21,037 nt of DNA from a bacterium (GCA_021784835.1 JAJYHI010000011.1:1-21037), one strand, 5' to 3'. Counted from the stretch's first letter, positions 13,439 to 21,037 are shown. Notes: generated by a model not told the origin, from the sequence alone. Numbers and translations are program-made.

Positions 13439-16282
13439 TTAAGAAATTGTACCGTTATATTTTTCTATCTGGACGACGTCGTCCTTATTGACCCCCGTCG
13501 GCCCCCAGTAATTAAGCATAAAGTGAAGTTGTCCGTAGCCTCCTACAAGCTGGGTCGGCTTTACGAATATAGGCGAGACGCTCTGAAAACCGCCCTTCTT
13601 AAAATCCATATACGTTTCCCAACCGTGATACATTATGGCCTGGCCTTTTTTCACCTTTCCCGCTATATACGCTCTTGCCACAAACTCGCCGTTCTCGTTG
13701 TAAACCCTTATCTGGTCGTTGTCGGCGATATTTCTTTCTTTAGCCTCCTGAGGGCTTATATAAACTACCGGCCTGAACCTCTGCAGTCTTAACATAGTTT
13801 TTGCATCCCTCCATGTGGAGTGGACTGACCATCTCTGATGGGGCGTAACCAACCTTAAGGGATATTTTTCCATATCTACCCCGAGAGGCGGCTTAAACTT
13901 AGGCAGTTGCTCGTCGAAATCCAGAAACCAATCCTGGTCTATGTAGTATTGCTGGCGCTTAGTTAAAGTCGCATAAGGCTTTTTCCCTTCGGTGTTCTTT
14001 GTAAAAGCGGTATAAGGCACGCCCTTTTTCACGAACCCCGTCCACAGCCCGGAACGCTTAACCCTCATAGGTTTCTTAATAGTATCCGCAAGGGTCATCC
14101 CTTTAGTAGTCAGCGCATTATTTAAAATAAACTGTATAGCGTCTTTGTCGTCGGAAAGTTTCCCGTTCATAGTATATATTTCGTGAGTTTTGCTGAAATC
14201 CCTCGTAATCCCGAACTCTTTATCGCGAACGGGTTTCAGATTTTCCTCTTTTGCCTTTTGGGACAATTTTTTTGCGAGAAACTCCCAAATCTGCCAGTCG
14301 GTTTTAGATTCATACAGAGGGTCCACCGCAGGCGTAAAAGGGATGATAAAGGACGTTAAATCAGTCGAATTTATATCCCATTTTTCATAAAAGCTCGATG
14401 CCGGCAGAACCATATCCGCGTTTAAGGCGGTCGAATCCATTCTGAAATTTATGTCCACGATAAAATCGAGTTTTTTCCAGAGATTATCCTTTACATAGTT
14501 AAAACCCTTTGCCTGATTCAGATAATTTGCCCTCCATATAACCATCATTTTAGGGTCTCTTACCGTTTTGCCGGTTGAAACGAATTCGTCTTTATCGTTT
14601 CCGAGGCATCCTTTAGGATAGAGTCTCTGCCATGTTTTATCTCCATGCTCCCAGTGTTTGACGCTTTCATAAATATAATCCCTGACTGGCTTTGGAATCT
14701 CCTGCCTCTGCCTTTCTTTTTCGGATATCAAGTCGGGCATATTCGAATGGACGTAAGACCATATCGTAGTGTTTTGAAATCTCTGATGAAGAGGCCCGAT
14801 TAAATTTTTAGGCATGCCGGCTCCGAAAGCAAGCTTAAGAAGACCGGGCATCGGCCAGACTTTTTCCTGGCCGACGTAATGGGCAAAACCGCCGCCCTGC
14901 TTGCCTATAGAACCGAGAAGGGACAATAAAAGTAAAACGCTCCTGTTGTTAAGGTCGTTGTTAAACCACTGGTTAAGACCGTTTCCATGAATAAACAAAA
15001 CCTTCCCGCCGCTCTTTTTTGCCGTTATGCCGATATCTTTAGCGAAATCGTCTATAGTATTCCTGCTTATTCCGGTAATTTTTTCCGCCCATTCCGGCGT
15101 ATAGCCCGAAAATCTTTCTTTTAAAATACTGAATACGGTTTTAACGTTATGAGCGGAACCGTCCTTATATTTAACCTCGAAATCTCCCTCAAGTTCGGGA
15201 TTAAGTCCGTTCAGCTTAAGGGTCTTGCCGTTCGACTGTATTAACCCCTTATTTTTGTCATGCTGATAAAATATATCCGGCTTGCCGCCTTTTACGACGT
15301 CGGACTGCCTTAAAAACTTTTTTGTTGCCGTATCTACCAAAAACGTCAAGTCCGTCTGTTCTTTAATATATTTTTCATCGTAAAGATTGTTTTCCAAAAT
15401 AACGTTTATAACGCTTAAAAGCAATGCAAGGTCGGTGCCGGTTTTCGGCGATAAAAATATATCCGAATGAATAGAAGACGGGTTATAATCGGGAAATACC
15501 GAGACTACCTTTGCGCCTTTATATCTTGCCTCCGTAACGTAATGCGCGTCGGGTATCCTCGTTTCCACGACGTTGGAACCCCACAATAAAATATATTTAG
15601 CGTTAATCCAGTCAGCGGATTCCGGCACGTCGGTCTGTACGCCGAGCGTTATCGGCGAACCGGGAGGGAGGTCGGAATACCAGTCGTAAAAACTCATCAG
15701 AACGCCTCCCGTAATGTGCGCGAATCTGTTGCCCGCAACAAAGGATATCATCGACATAGCGGGTATGACCGTATAATAAAAAATAGAATCTAATCCGTTT
15801 TTATTTATATTCTGTATTAATTTTTCCGCAAATATATCTCCCGCTTCGTCCCATGAAATCCTTTTCCATTTGCCTTCTCCCCTTTCGCCTACCCTCAGCA
15901 TGGGATATTTAATTCTTCTGTCGCCGTATATATATTCCATCGAGTAACATGCGCCCTTCTGACAGCCTCTCGGGTTGTAATCCGGCATGCCTTTCTGGAC
16001 TACCTCGTAATCCGCGGCCTGCTCTTCCCTCGTTACGATGCCGTCCTTAGTATATACAAGCCAGCTGCACGAACCCGTGCAGTTGACTCCGTGGGTGCTT
16101 CTTGCGACTCTGTCCCATTGCCACTGGTTCTTATAGTAAACGTCCCAGCCTTGATAAGGATAGTCGAAGGGGTCTTTTACTATCTGAAGCTTATTTAATC
16201 CGAAAGACATCGCGGGGGAAGACAGGATATAACCCCCTGCAAGCCCGGCCAGCTTTAAAAAATCTCTTCTAGAAAAGCTCAT
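13439..16282 (-). CDS. Tat-exported molybdopterin catalytic subunit (type-II DMSO reductase family; nitrate/Nxr/selenate/chlorate-like)
   Basis: 947 residues. The twin-arginine signal SRRDFLKLAGLAGG is at residues 4-17. The FS0 cluster ligands are His64-x3-Cys68-x3-Cys72 and Cys107 (HGVNCTGSCS, then PRGCQKGAC). The molybdenum ligand is Asp204 in FYDWYSDLPPGSP, the type-II signature, and it is followed by WGSNVVETRIPDAHY and the C-terminal TPHQRWSVHSTWRD. The block VGERGEGKWKRISWDEA is typical of periplasmic members (Ser/Clr/Pcr/Ebd/Nxr/pNar). The length (947) is close to SerA, ClrA and EbdA (910-976) and shorter than NarG (about 1,240). Given NirS in the same train, nitrate reduction to nitrite is the most economical role, but selenate, chlorate or a hydrocarbon remain possible. 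The ribosome site AAGGGGGT precedes the ATG at 16282. It opens the A-B-C-D block after the porin. Confidence 0.9.
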   Translation of the reverse strand: MSFSRRDFLKLAGLAGGYILSSPAMSFGLNKLQIVKDPFDYPYQGWDVYYKNQWQWDRVARSTHGVNCTGSCSWLVYTKDGIVTREEQAADYEVVQKGMPDYNPRGCQKGACYSMEYIYGDRRIKYPMLRVGERGEGKWKRISWDEAGDIFAEKLIQNINKNGLDSIFYYTVIPAMSMISFVAGNRFAHITGGVLMSFYDWYSDLPPGSPITLGVQTDVPESADWINAKYILLWGSNVVETRIPDAHYVTEARYKGAKVVSVFPDYNPSSIHSDIFLSPKTGTDLALLLSVINVILENNLYDEKYIKEQTDLTFLVDTATKKFLRQSDVVKGGKPDIFYQHDKNKGLIQSNGKTLKLNGLNPELEGDFEVKYKDGSAHNVKTVFSILKERFSGYTPEWAEKITGISRNTIDDFAKDIGITAKKSGGKVLFIHGNGLNQWFNNDLNNRSVLLLLSLLGSIGKQGGGFAHYVGQEKVWPMPGLLKLAFGAGMPKNLIGPLHQRFQNTTIWSYVHSNMPDLISEKERQRQEIPKPVRDYIYESVKHWEHGDKTWQRLYPKGCLGNDKDEFVSTGKTVRDPKMMVIWRANYLNQAKGFNYVKDNLWKKLDFIVDINFRMDSTALNADMVLPASSFYEKWDINSTDLTSFIIPFTPAVDPLYESKTDWQIWEFLAKKLSQKAKEENLKPVRDKEFGITRDFSKTHEIYTMNGKLSDDKDAIQFILNNALTTKGMTLADTIKKPMRVKRSGLWTGFVKKGVPYTAFTKNTEGKKPYATLTKRQQYYIDQDWFLDFDEQLPKFKPPLGVDMEKYPLRLVTPHQRWSVHSTWRDAKTMLRLQRFRPVVYISPQEAKERNIADNDQIRVYNENGEFVARAYIAGKVKKGQAIMYHGWETYMDFKKGGFQSVSPIFVKPTQLVGGYGQLHFMLNYWGPTGVNKDDVVQIEKYNGTIS

Positions 16283-16327
16283 AATTTGACCCCCTTCGCT
16301 ATATAAATATAATATTAATATTATTTA

Positions 16328-17248
16328 TTAAAAGAAAAATACCGCATCAACCATTCCGTACCATCCGTCCGGACCGTTTTCGCCGTGAAGGTCCTTTAAT
16401 ACTCTTCCGTCGAGAAGCAGTTTAGGCGAATAATGGTATGCAAGTCCGCCGCCCGTTGCGATATCCTGATAGCCTTTATTTAAAAGTCCGTACGAAGGAG
16501 TAATAGTCGTAGAAGCCGGGGTGCTGTTTGTATATCCGTAATTATCATACTGCCTCGTATATGCCGTTTCGTTATATATATATAACTTGGGACTTATAAC
16601 GTAATCCAGATAAAAATCGGCGAATATATTATTTCCGGGTTGAGTATAGCTCGGGTTGCCTACCGCAAGGGACCCCATATTAATAGATGAATGGCCTTCG
16701 TTTTTGCTCCAGCCTAAGGCATAGTTAAGGACTAAGCTCTGTTTTCCCACTGTTTTAACCGCAAACTGTCCCGTTAAAGTCGGCTGAATCTGCCATTCGT
16801 CTCCGCCTAAGTTTACAGGCGAATTTGAATTCCAGTTGCCGTCGGGCACGGTTACGCTTACTTCCGGAAAAACGTTATAACTCAATATGCCCGAAGCGCC
16901 GTGATACGCGTAAATACCGTAGTATAAAAGGGTATCGCCTATGCCGGTAGTCGAGTTAGAAAATGCACCATCTTTGGTTAAAGCGAGGGTATTTGTAATA
17001 TTCTGCGAAACAGAACCGGCAGGAACTACGACCTGAAAATAGTTGTCTAAATCAAGAAATTTAAAAGTCCAGATTGCTTCGGCAAGGAATATCTCCTTTG
17101 TTATAGAAAACGGTCCAAATTTAGGAGAAGTCGGCACGACATGCCCATTATTATCGAAAGTATGATTCCATGTCTGAAACGTAAAAAAATCCGGCGACCA
17201 GAATTTTCCGGGCGGGGTATAGCCGAACGGCATAGACGGCTTGAACAT
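16328..17248 (-). CDS. Outer-membrane porin-like beta-barrel (phenol-degradation MetA-like family), signal peptide out of frame
   Basis: 306 residues are read from an internal Met; the true product is probably longer. The sequence is rich in aromatic and Gly/Asn residues with alternating strands, and it ends DAVFFF with a terminal Phe typical of barrels. Segments such as GIGDTLLYYGIYAYHG, VFPEVSVTVPDGNW and LLLDGRVLKDL follow the transporter or MetA-pathway phenol degradation porin pattern. Upstream in the same frame lies a clear hydrophobic signal segment, but the start codon and ribosome site that would serve it are one base out of frame (see 17249-17370). It is the first gene of the molybdoenzyme/nir train, directly after a CRP/FNR-type palindrome. 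It might admit substrate through the outer membrane; this is inference. Confidence 0.65.
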   Translation of the reverse strand: MFKPSMPFGYTPPGKFWSPDFFTFQTWNHTFDNNGHVVPTSPKFGPFSITKEIFLAEAIWTFKFLDLDNYFQVVVPAGSVSQNITNTLALTKDGAFSNSTTGIGDTLLYYGIYAYHGASGILSYNVFPEVSVTVPDGNWNSNSPVNLGGDEWQIQPTLTGQFAVKTVGKQSLVLNYALGWSKNEGHSSINMGSLAVGNPSYTQPGNNIFADFYLDYVISPKLYIYNETAYTRQYDNYGYTNSTPASTTITPSYGLLNKGYQDIATGGGLAYHYSPKLLLDGRVLKDLHGENGPDGWYGMVDAVFFF

Positions 17249-17370
17249 AAAATTGTTTCCGGAACCGTCAACCCCCGCAAGCGTTTTCGATACGTTAAAA
17301 AATAAGAAACTGAATAAAACTAAAAAAAATAAAAATAAAACGGTAATTCCTTTTCATAACTGCCTCCCTC
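17249..17370 (-). pseudogene. Frameshifted 5' end (ribosome site, start and signal peptide) of the porin gene
   Basis: On the minus strand a strong ribosome site (GGGAGG) precedes an ATG at 17357, which starts a hydrophobic leader but meets a stop after 20 codons. Removing one A from the AAAA run that follows the ATG joins this start to the porin frame. It would give MKGITVLFLFFLVLFSF, followed by a segment ending TLA and a G-V-D mature start. That would make a 342-residue exported barrel. A sequencing or assembly error, real inactivation and slippage-based switching are all possible. Confidence 0.6.
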
Positions 17371-17458
17371 AAAAATTAGCTTTTAAATTAAATTAATTAA
17401 ACGGCAAATCGGTTTAATCTTTATAATTCAATTTTTATAACTTTTTTATAAAAATTAA

Positions 17459-17474
17459 TGTGACTAAAATCACA
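17459..17474. promoter_or_regulatory. CRP/FNR-family operator ahead of the porin-molybdoenzyme-nir train
   Basis: TGTGACTAAAATCACA is a perfect TGTGA-N6-TCACA palindrome. It lies about 100 bp upstream of the corrected porin start. A TATAAA box (17439-17434, minus strand) begins about 27 bp from its centre, the geometry of a class II activator site near -41. It is on the 3' side of moeA and in the only sizeable gap before the train. Confidence 0.65.
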
Positions 17475-17494
17475 AATTAAAAATTTTTTATTTT

Positions 17495-18688
17495 TTAATA
17501 AATAAAATATCCTTCGGCTTCTTCCCCTGCCTTTGCCCCCCTGCTTTCTTCTGCGAGCGTCAAAAGAACATTGAAATTTTTCAGCGACGAAAGGGTCTGC
17601 GGTCCCGCTTTTTTGGCGTAATACAACCCGTCCTGCTTTTTATACCCTTCCGCCAAAACAAAATGAGTCCTGCCGTCTTTTTTCTTAATCTCGTCTTCCA
17701 TTTTAAATTTAAACGCGGGCTTTAATAGGTCTTTAAATCCGCTCATTTTTAATACTACCGGTCTTATAAACTTTTCAAAAAGAACGATAGTGTCGAAAAT
17801 ATTTTTGGGGAGAATAAAAAAAGTTGATTTATCGTAAATTTCTGCGGTAAACGGCTTTCCGGGTTTGATATTTAAACCCTGAAACAGTTTTTTACAGCCT
17901 ACTAAATTAAGGCATTCGGCGGCGGCGGAATTTGAATCGGAACCGGTTATGCCGCCGGATATTATTACGATATCTGATTTCAGGGCATCTTTTAATCCTT
18001 CCAAAAGTTCTTCTTTGTCTTTTTTAATCCCGAAGTAATTCACGTTAACGCTTAAACTTTTTAAAAGGGATATAAGCACAAAGCTAGATGCGTCTTCTTT
18101 AAATGCGGCATGCTCTGCGATGCGGCCGTCGAAAGAAAACAGGCTTGCGGTAGGGCGGCGGCAGACCTTAATATAAGGTTTTTTTAGATATCCGAGTATT
18201 CCTATGTGGGACGGCAGGATTAAACTGTTTTTTTCGAGCAGGAGGTCGCCTTTTTTAATATCTTCCCCCTTTTTTTTGATATTTTTATAGCATTGAAACT
18301 CAAATTCTCCGGGCACTATCAATTCTCCGCCCTTAAGAAACCCGCCCGCAATGACGTCTTCGATTTTTATCAAAACGTTTGCATTTTCGGGAACCCTTTC
18401 TCCCGTCATAATCTTAACGGCTTCAAAATTATTAAGGCTTCCCGTTTCGTCTGCAACTATTTTAAAAACCGTCCGTCCTTTCAAATCCAAACCGCACCGC
18501 TCTTCGTTAATTCTAAGGGCATATCCGTCCATCAATGCGCTGTCGTAAAAGGGAAAGTCTATGTTGGAATGTATGTCTTCGGCTAAAACGCCGTTCAGGG
18601 AATCTTCGGCGTTTATTAATACCGGCGGAAGAGAATGCGTGTTTTCAAGTAAAATCTCGAAAGCACGTTCAAAACTAATATTGTCCAT
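17495..18688 (-). CDS. moeA: MoeA-like molybdopterin molybdenumtransferase with altered active-site motifs
   Basis: 397 residues, the full MoeA length. Conserved parts include DFPFYDSALMDGYA (Asp54), VKIMTGERVP, GEDIKKGDLLLEKNSLI (linker domain) and IKPGKPF (276-280). MoeA inserts molybdate into adenylated molybdopterin, a need of the molybdoenzyme train downstream. Three motifs of the catalytic MogA-like domain are changed: the usual sTGDEL is replaced by LFSFDGRI (183-190), GGVSVGxxD by GGITGSDSN (245-253, Asp to Asn253), and LPGNPVS by LPKNIFD (293-299). It may be a specialised or weakened paralog. AAGGAG lies 11 nt before the ATG. Its promoter region has a palindrome like that ahead of the porin, so the two units are probably co-regulated. 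Confidence 0.8.
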   Translation of the reverse strand: MDNISFERAFEILLENTHSLPPVLINAEDSLNGVLAEDIHSNIDFPFYDSALMDGYALRINEERCGLDLKGRTVFKIVADETGSLNNFEAVKIMTGERVPENANVLIKIEDVIAGGFLKGGELIVPGEFEFQCYKNIKKKGEDIKKGDLLLEKNSLILPSHIGILGYLKKPYIKVCRRPTASLFSFDGRIAEHAAFKEDASSFVLISLLKSLSVNVNYFGIKKDKEELLEGLKDALKSDIVIISGGITGSDSNSAAAECLNLVGCKKLFQGLNIKPGKPFTAEIYDKSTFFILPKNIFDTIVLFEKFIRPVVLKMSGFKDLLKPAFKFKMEDEIKKKDGRTHFVLAEGYKKQDGLYYAKKAGPQTLSSLKNFNVLLTLAEESRGAKAGEEAEGYFIY

Positions 18689-18763
18689 TTCGAAATCGTC
18701 TCCTTAAATTAATCATATCTTTTGTTTTTTATTTTTCAATATAATAATGTTTTAGTTTTTAGT

Positions 18764-18781
18764 ATGTGATAAAAATCACAT
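18764..18781. promoter_or_regulatory. CRP/FNR-family operator ahead of moeA
   Basis: ATGTGATAAAAATCACAT has perfect arms of 6 bp, with TGTGA-N6-TCACA at its core (18765-18780). It lies 76 bp upstream of the moeA start, with TATTAT (18746-18741, minus strand) about 27 bp from its centre. The same geometry is seen at 17459-17474, which supports a common regulator. The ATPase gene on the other side starts 137 bp away and is a less likely target. Confidence 0.65.
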
Positions 18782-18857
18782 TGTAAAATTTTTATAATTT
18801 TTGTTTAAAATATAGTAAATAAAGGTTTAAATTTTTCTGTTAATTTTTCCTTGAATT

Positions 18858-18896
18858 TTATCGTAATACGTATTACAATAATTACCGTTACGATAA
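18858..18896. promoter_or_regulatory. Inverted repeats in front of the AAA ATPase gene
   Basis: TTATCGTAA (18858-18866) and TTACGATAA (18888-18896) are perfect 9-bp inverted arms. Overlapping the left arm is a perfect 14-bp palindrome, GTAATACGTATTAC (18863-18876). The pair ends 21 bp before the ATPase ATG at 18918, where a repressor would act. No known binding protein is recognised. Confidence 0.4.
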
Positions 18897-18917
18897 CTAT
18901 TAAAAATAATAAATATT

Positions 18918-20243
18918 ATGAAATTTTACGGCAGAATTAAAGAATTAGAAACGCTCAGGTCGAGTTTGTCGTCCGTTAAAACTGCATCCGCTTCTAAAAT
19001 GACGGTGATTACCGGCAGAAGAAGGGTAGGGAAAACAAAACTTATACTTGAAGCCTTCGGTGAAAACATGCTTTATTTATTTATAGCGAGAAAAGAAGAA
19101 AGGCTGTTATGCGAAGAATTTTCTTACCTGATTCAGAATAAATTAAATAAGAAGATAATAGGCAGGATTACCGCTTTTAAAGACCTGTTTGAATATCTTA
19201 TGGTCTTATCCGAAGAAAAAACCCTTACCGTCGCAATAGACGAGTTTCAGGAATTTCATAACATAAACCCTTCGGTTTATTCCGATATGCAAAATATCTG
19301 GGACACGCGCAAAAATAAATCTAAAATGAATTTAATCCTGAGCGGCTCCGTCTATTCGCTGATGAAAAAAATATTCGAAAGCTCAAAAGAACCTCTTTTC
19401 GGGAGGGCTGACAATAAAATTTACCTAAGGCCTTTCGACGTAAATACTTTAAATAAAATAATAACAGAAAACAATAAATCCGCAAACAAAACAGATATTT
19501 TGAGTTTCTATATGTTTACCGGGGGGGTGGCTAAGTACGTCGAAACATTCGTAGATAACGGCGCTTTAACGTATAGCAAAATGCTCGATTTAATTTTAGA
19601 AGAAAACTCAATATTTTTAGACGAAGGCAAAGATTTATTAATAGAAGAATTCGGAAAGGAATATATCGTATATTTTTCTATTCTTTCTTTAATTGCAAGT
19701 TCAAAAACTTCTAGAAGCGAAATAGAATCCATTCTCGAAAAAAATACCGGCGGCTATTTAGACAGACTTGAAAATGAATATAATATAATAAAAAGGGTAA
19801 GACCCATATTTGCAAAAGAAGGCGGCAGAATACAAAAATACGTAATAGAAGATAATTTTTTAAATTTCTGGTTCCGTTTTGTTTACGGCTATAAAAGCGC
19901 CGTCGAAATCGGAAATTTAAAGTATGTCAAAGATATAGTAAATAGAGACTTTACCTCTTACGCCGGAAAATTTCTCGAAAAATACTTCATCGAAAAACTG
20001 AAGCTTTCTAAAGAATTTTCCGATATCGGCTCGTATTGGGAAAAAGGCAATAAAAACGAAATAGATATCGTTGCTATAAACGATATGGGAAAAAAAATAT
20101 TAATAGCCGAAGTTAAATTAAACCCCGAAAGAGTCAATATAAATAAGCTTAAGGAAAAAGCGGAAAAATTAACGCAAAAGTTCAAAGATTACCGTTTTGA
20201 ATATAAAGGATTTTCGCTTGAAGACTTGAAGTATACGGAATAG
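18918..20243 (+). CDS. Archaeal-type AAA ATPase with C-terminal DUF234/nuclease-like domain
   Basis: 441 residues. The Walker A motif is GRRRVGKT (33-40) and Walker B is LTVAIDEFQEF (Asp108, Glu109). A sensor-type strand, NLILSGSVYSLM, follows. The middle carries DNFLNFWFRFVYGYK, the mark of DUF234-type proteins. The C-terminus has a PD-(D/E)xK-like pattern, Glu381-Ile-Asp383 followed by Glu398-Val-Lys400 (NEIDIVA, then LIAEVKLN). Such ATPases are common in archaea and scattered in bacteria, often in mobile or defence-associated settings; their biochemical role is poorly known. No ribosome site is evident. Its 3' end lies on the edge of an apbE remnant, which suggests that the gene arrived by recombination. 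Confidence 0.82.
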   Translation: MKFYGRIKELETLRSSLSSVKTASASKMTVITGRRRVGKTKLILEAFGENMLYLFIARKEERLLCEEFSYLIQNKLNKKIIGRITAFKDLFEYLMVLSEEKTLTVAIDEFQEFHNINPSVYSDMQNIWDTRKNKSKMNLILSGSVYSLMKKIFESSKEPLFGRADNKIYLRPFDVNTLNKIITENNKSANKTDILSFYMFTGGVAKYVETFVDNGALTYSKMLDLILEENSIFLDEGKDLLIEEFGKEYIVYFSILSLIASSKTSRSEIESILEKNTGGYLDRLENEYNIIKRVRPIFAKEGGRIQKYVIEDNFLNFWFRFVYGYKSAVEIGNLKYVKDIVNRDFTSYAGKFLEKYFIEKLKLSKEFSDIGSYWEKGNKNEIDIVAINDMGKKILIAEVKLNPERVNINKLKEKAEKLTQKFKDYRFEYKGFSLEDLKYTE

Positions 20244-20713
20244 ACGAAGCGCTTTTCGTATTAAAAAAATACGGAATAAAAAACGCTATGATAAACGGCG
20301 GCGGTCAGATAACGGCTATAGGTAAAAATTTAAAAGGAAAGGGCTGGAAAGTCGGCCTCTTGAATCCTTTGAATAAAAATAAAATAATAAAGATAATAAG
20401 ATTAAAAAACGAATCTATCGAAACCTCGGCAAATTACGAAAACAGGTTTGCATATAAAGGAAAATATTACGGGCATATTATGAATCCTATGACTGGATAT
20501 CCCGTTGACGGAAATACTTTAAGCGACACCGTCATAGTTAAAAACGGATATTTCCGCTACCCATCGACGGTCGCAGATGCGCTTTCCTGCTCTTTTTTCA
20601 TACTTAATAAGAGCCGAATATCGGCCGTGATAAAAAAATTAAATAAGCTGATAAAAGTTATAATAATTAAAAAAACTGATAAATCGCAATTAAAAATATA
20701 TACGCTAAAATAA
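20231..20713 (+). pseudogene. apbE: 5'-truncated apbE (FAD:protein FMN transferase), C-terminal half only
   Basis: The frame with the ATG at 20288 encodes 141 residues, but ApbE-like sequence extends upstream without a start codon (VYGIDEALFVLKKYGIKNA) to near 20231, and a TGA lies in frame at 20219-20221. Matches to ApbE are MINGGGQITAIG, IETSANYE, GHIMNPMTGYPVDGNT and VADALSC, which contain the Mg2+/FAD-site features of the C-terminal half. A full ApbE is over 300 residues, and here the N-terminal half is missing. The remnant overlaps the last codons of the ATPase by about 10 bp. The intact reading frame suggests recent truncation; a functional FMN transferase is unlikely. Confidence 0.7.
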
Positions 20714-20729
20714 TATATTTGCGTGTTTT

Positions 20730-21037
20730 CTAAACTCCGTGCGGCACATAAACCGACACTGTGTTAGTCTCGAAAGGCTTTCCCGTTTCGGGAGAAACCA
20801 AGGACATCTTAAAATCGTGAACGCCCGGCGACAGCTTGCCCTTTTTGACCGCTGCGTAAAAAATAATCCTTTCTTTACCGTGGGGGTCTAATACCTCAAA
20901 GGGTTTTTGCCCTTTCAAAAACTGATGTTTCGAAAAAACGCCGTCGTTTATTTCCGGTTTTACTTCAATTTTTTTACCGGTAAAATTGGTCGCGTTTATT
21001 ACGAATTTATTTAAAAAATAACCTTTTAATTTTGGGG
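20730..21037 (-). CDS. C-terminal part of a protein with an Ig-like domain, possibly FixG/CcoG
   Basis: The minus strand is open from the window edge to TAA-type stop at 20730, giving about 101 residues. The stretch FLNKFVINATNFTGKKIEV, followed by GKLSPGVHDFKMSLVSP and ending VSVYVPHGV, has the look of a beta-sandwich with the FixG C-terminal arrangement (N-x-Y/F..I.N, l..G.h.f...., then a final Val-Pro). In FixG/CcoG this domain follows a polyferredoxin needed for cbb3 oxidase copper handling, which would echo the UreH- and FixH-like genes on the left. The Fe-S part is outside the window, so the name is tentative. Confidence 0.4.
   Translation of the reverse strand, partial: PKLKGYFLNKFVINATNFTGKKIEVKPEINDGVFSKHQFLKGQKPFEVLDPHGKERIIFYAAVKKGKLSPGVHDFKMSLVSPETGKPFETNTVSVYVPHGV

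Noticed and set aside
13439..16282. Naming the A subunit narG, serA or clrA
   Set aside because: Motifs show a type-II periplasmic enzyme, but substrate-specific residues cannot be judged without a phylogeny.

Overview
The window looks like a chromosomal segment of an AT-rich, Gram-negative, anaerobic or facultative bacterium. Supporting signs are two predicted outer-membrane beta-barrels, a Tat-exported molybdoenzyme, periplasmic c-type cytochromes and a cytochrome bd oxidase. The gene mix would fit a deltaproteobacterial-type lineage, such as the acid-mine-drainage SZUA-79/Acidulodesulfobacterales group, but that placement is only a guess. No rRNA, tRNA, CRISPR array or complete insertion sequence was seen.

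Layout. Positions 1-409 (minus) hold the N-terminal part of cydA (cytochrome bd subunit I). The long divergent intergenic region 410-899 holds a Fur-like palindrome, a candidate promoter, four TTAACA words spaced exactly 12 bp apart, and a perfect hairpin with a T-run. Positions 900-3828 (plus) carry a mono-heme cytochrome-porin (Cyc2-like), a UreH/TauE-SafE-like membrane protein with metal-handling motifs, and a YtkA/FixH-like secreted protein. Convergent to these, 3835-4506 (minus) is a winged-helix regulator fused to a cysteine-rich NosL/TRASH-like domain. Positions 4543-5168 (minus) are a RHH/PIN toxin-antitoxin pair.

The core is a roughly 12-kb minus-strand gene train from about 17357 down to 5308. 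It reads: outer-membrane porin, catalytic (A), iron-sulfur (B) and heme-b (C) subunits of a periplasmic type-II DMSO-reductase-family enzyme, its TorD-like chaperone (D), cytochrome cd1 nitrite reductase NirS, NirJ, an inverted-architecture NirN-like d1/cytochrome c protein, and NirF. A divergent moeA-like gene lies just upstream (17495-18688). Identical-type TGTGA-N6-TCACA palindromes sit ahead of both moeA and the train, so one CRP/FNR-family regulator probably controls cofactor supply and enzymes together. The simplest reading is periplasmic nitrate to nitrite to NO, with d1-heme tailoring encoded alongside. The A/B/C/D substrate (nitrate, selenate, chlorate or other) cannot be fixed from sequence alone.

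The right end (18918-21037) holds a DUF234-type AAA ATPase whose 3' end abuts a 5'-truncated apbE remnant, then the C-terminal part of a minus-strand protein that may be a FixG/CcoG tail. Points most worth a second look are the inverted NirN-like protein, a frameshift that detaches the porin's signal peptide, the MoeA-like protein lacking canonical active-site motifs, the HTH-NosL fusion, a dispersed hairpin repeat inside a signal-peptide coding region, and an in-frame chemoreceptor tail just after nirJ.
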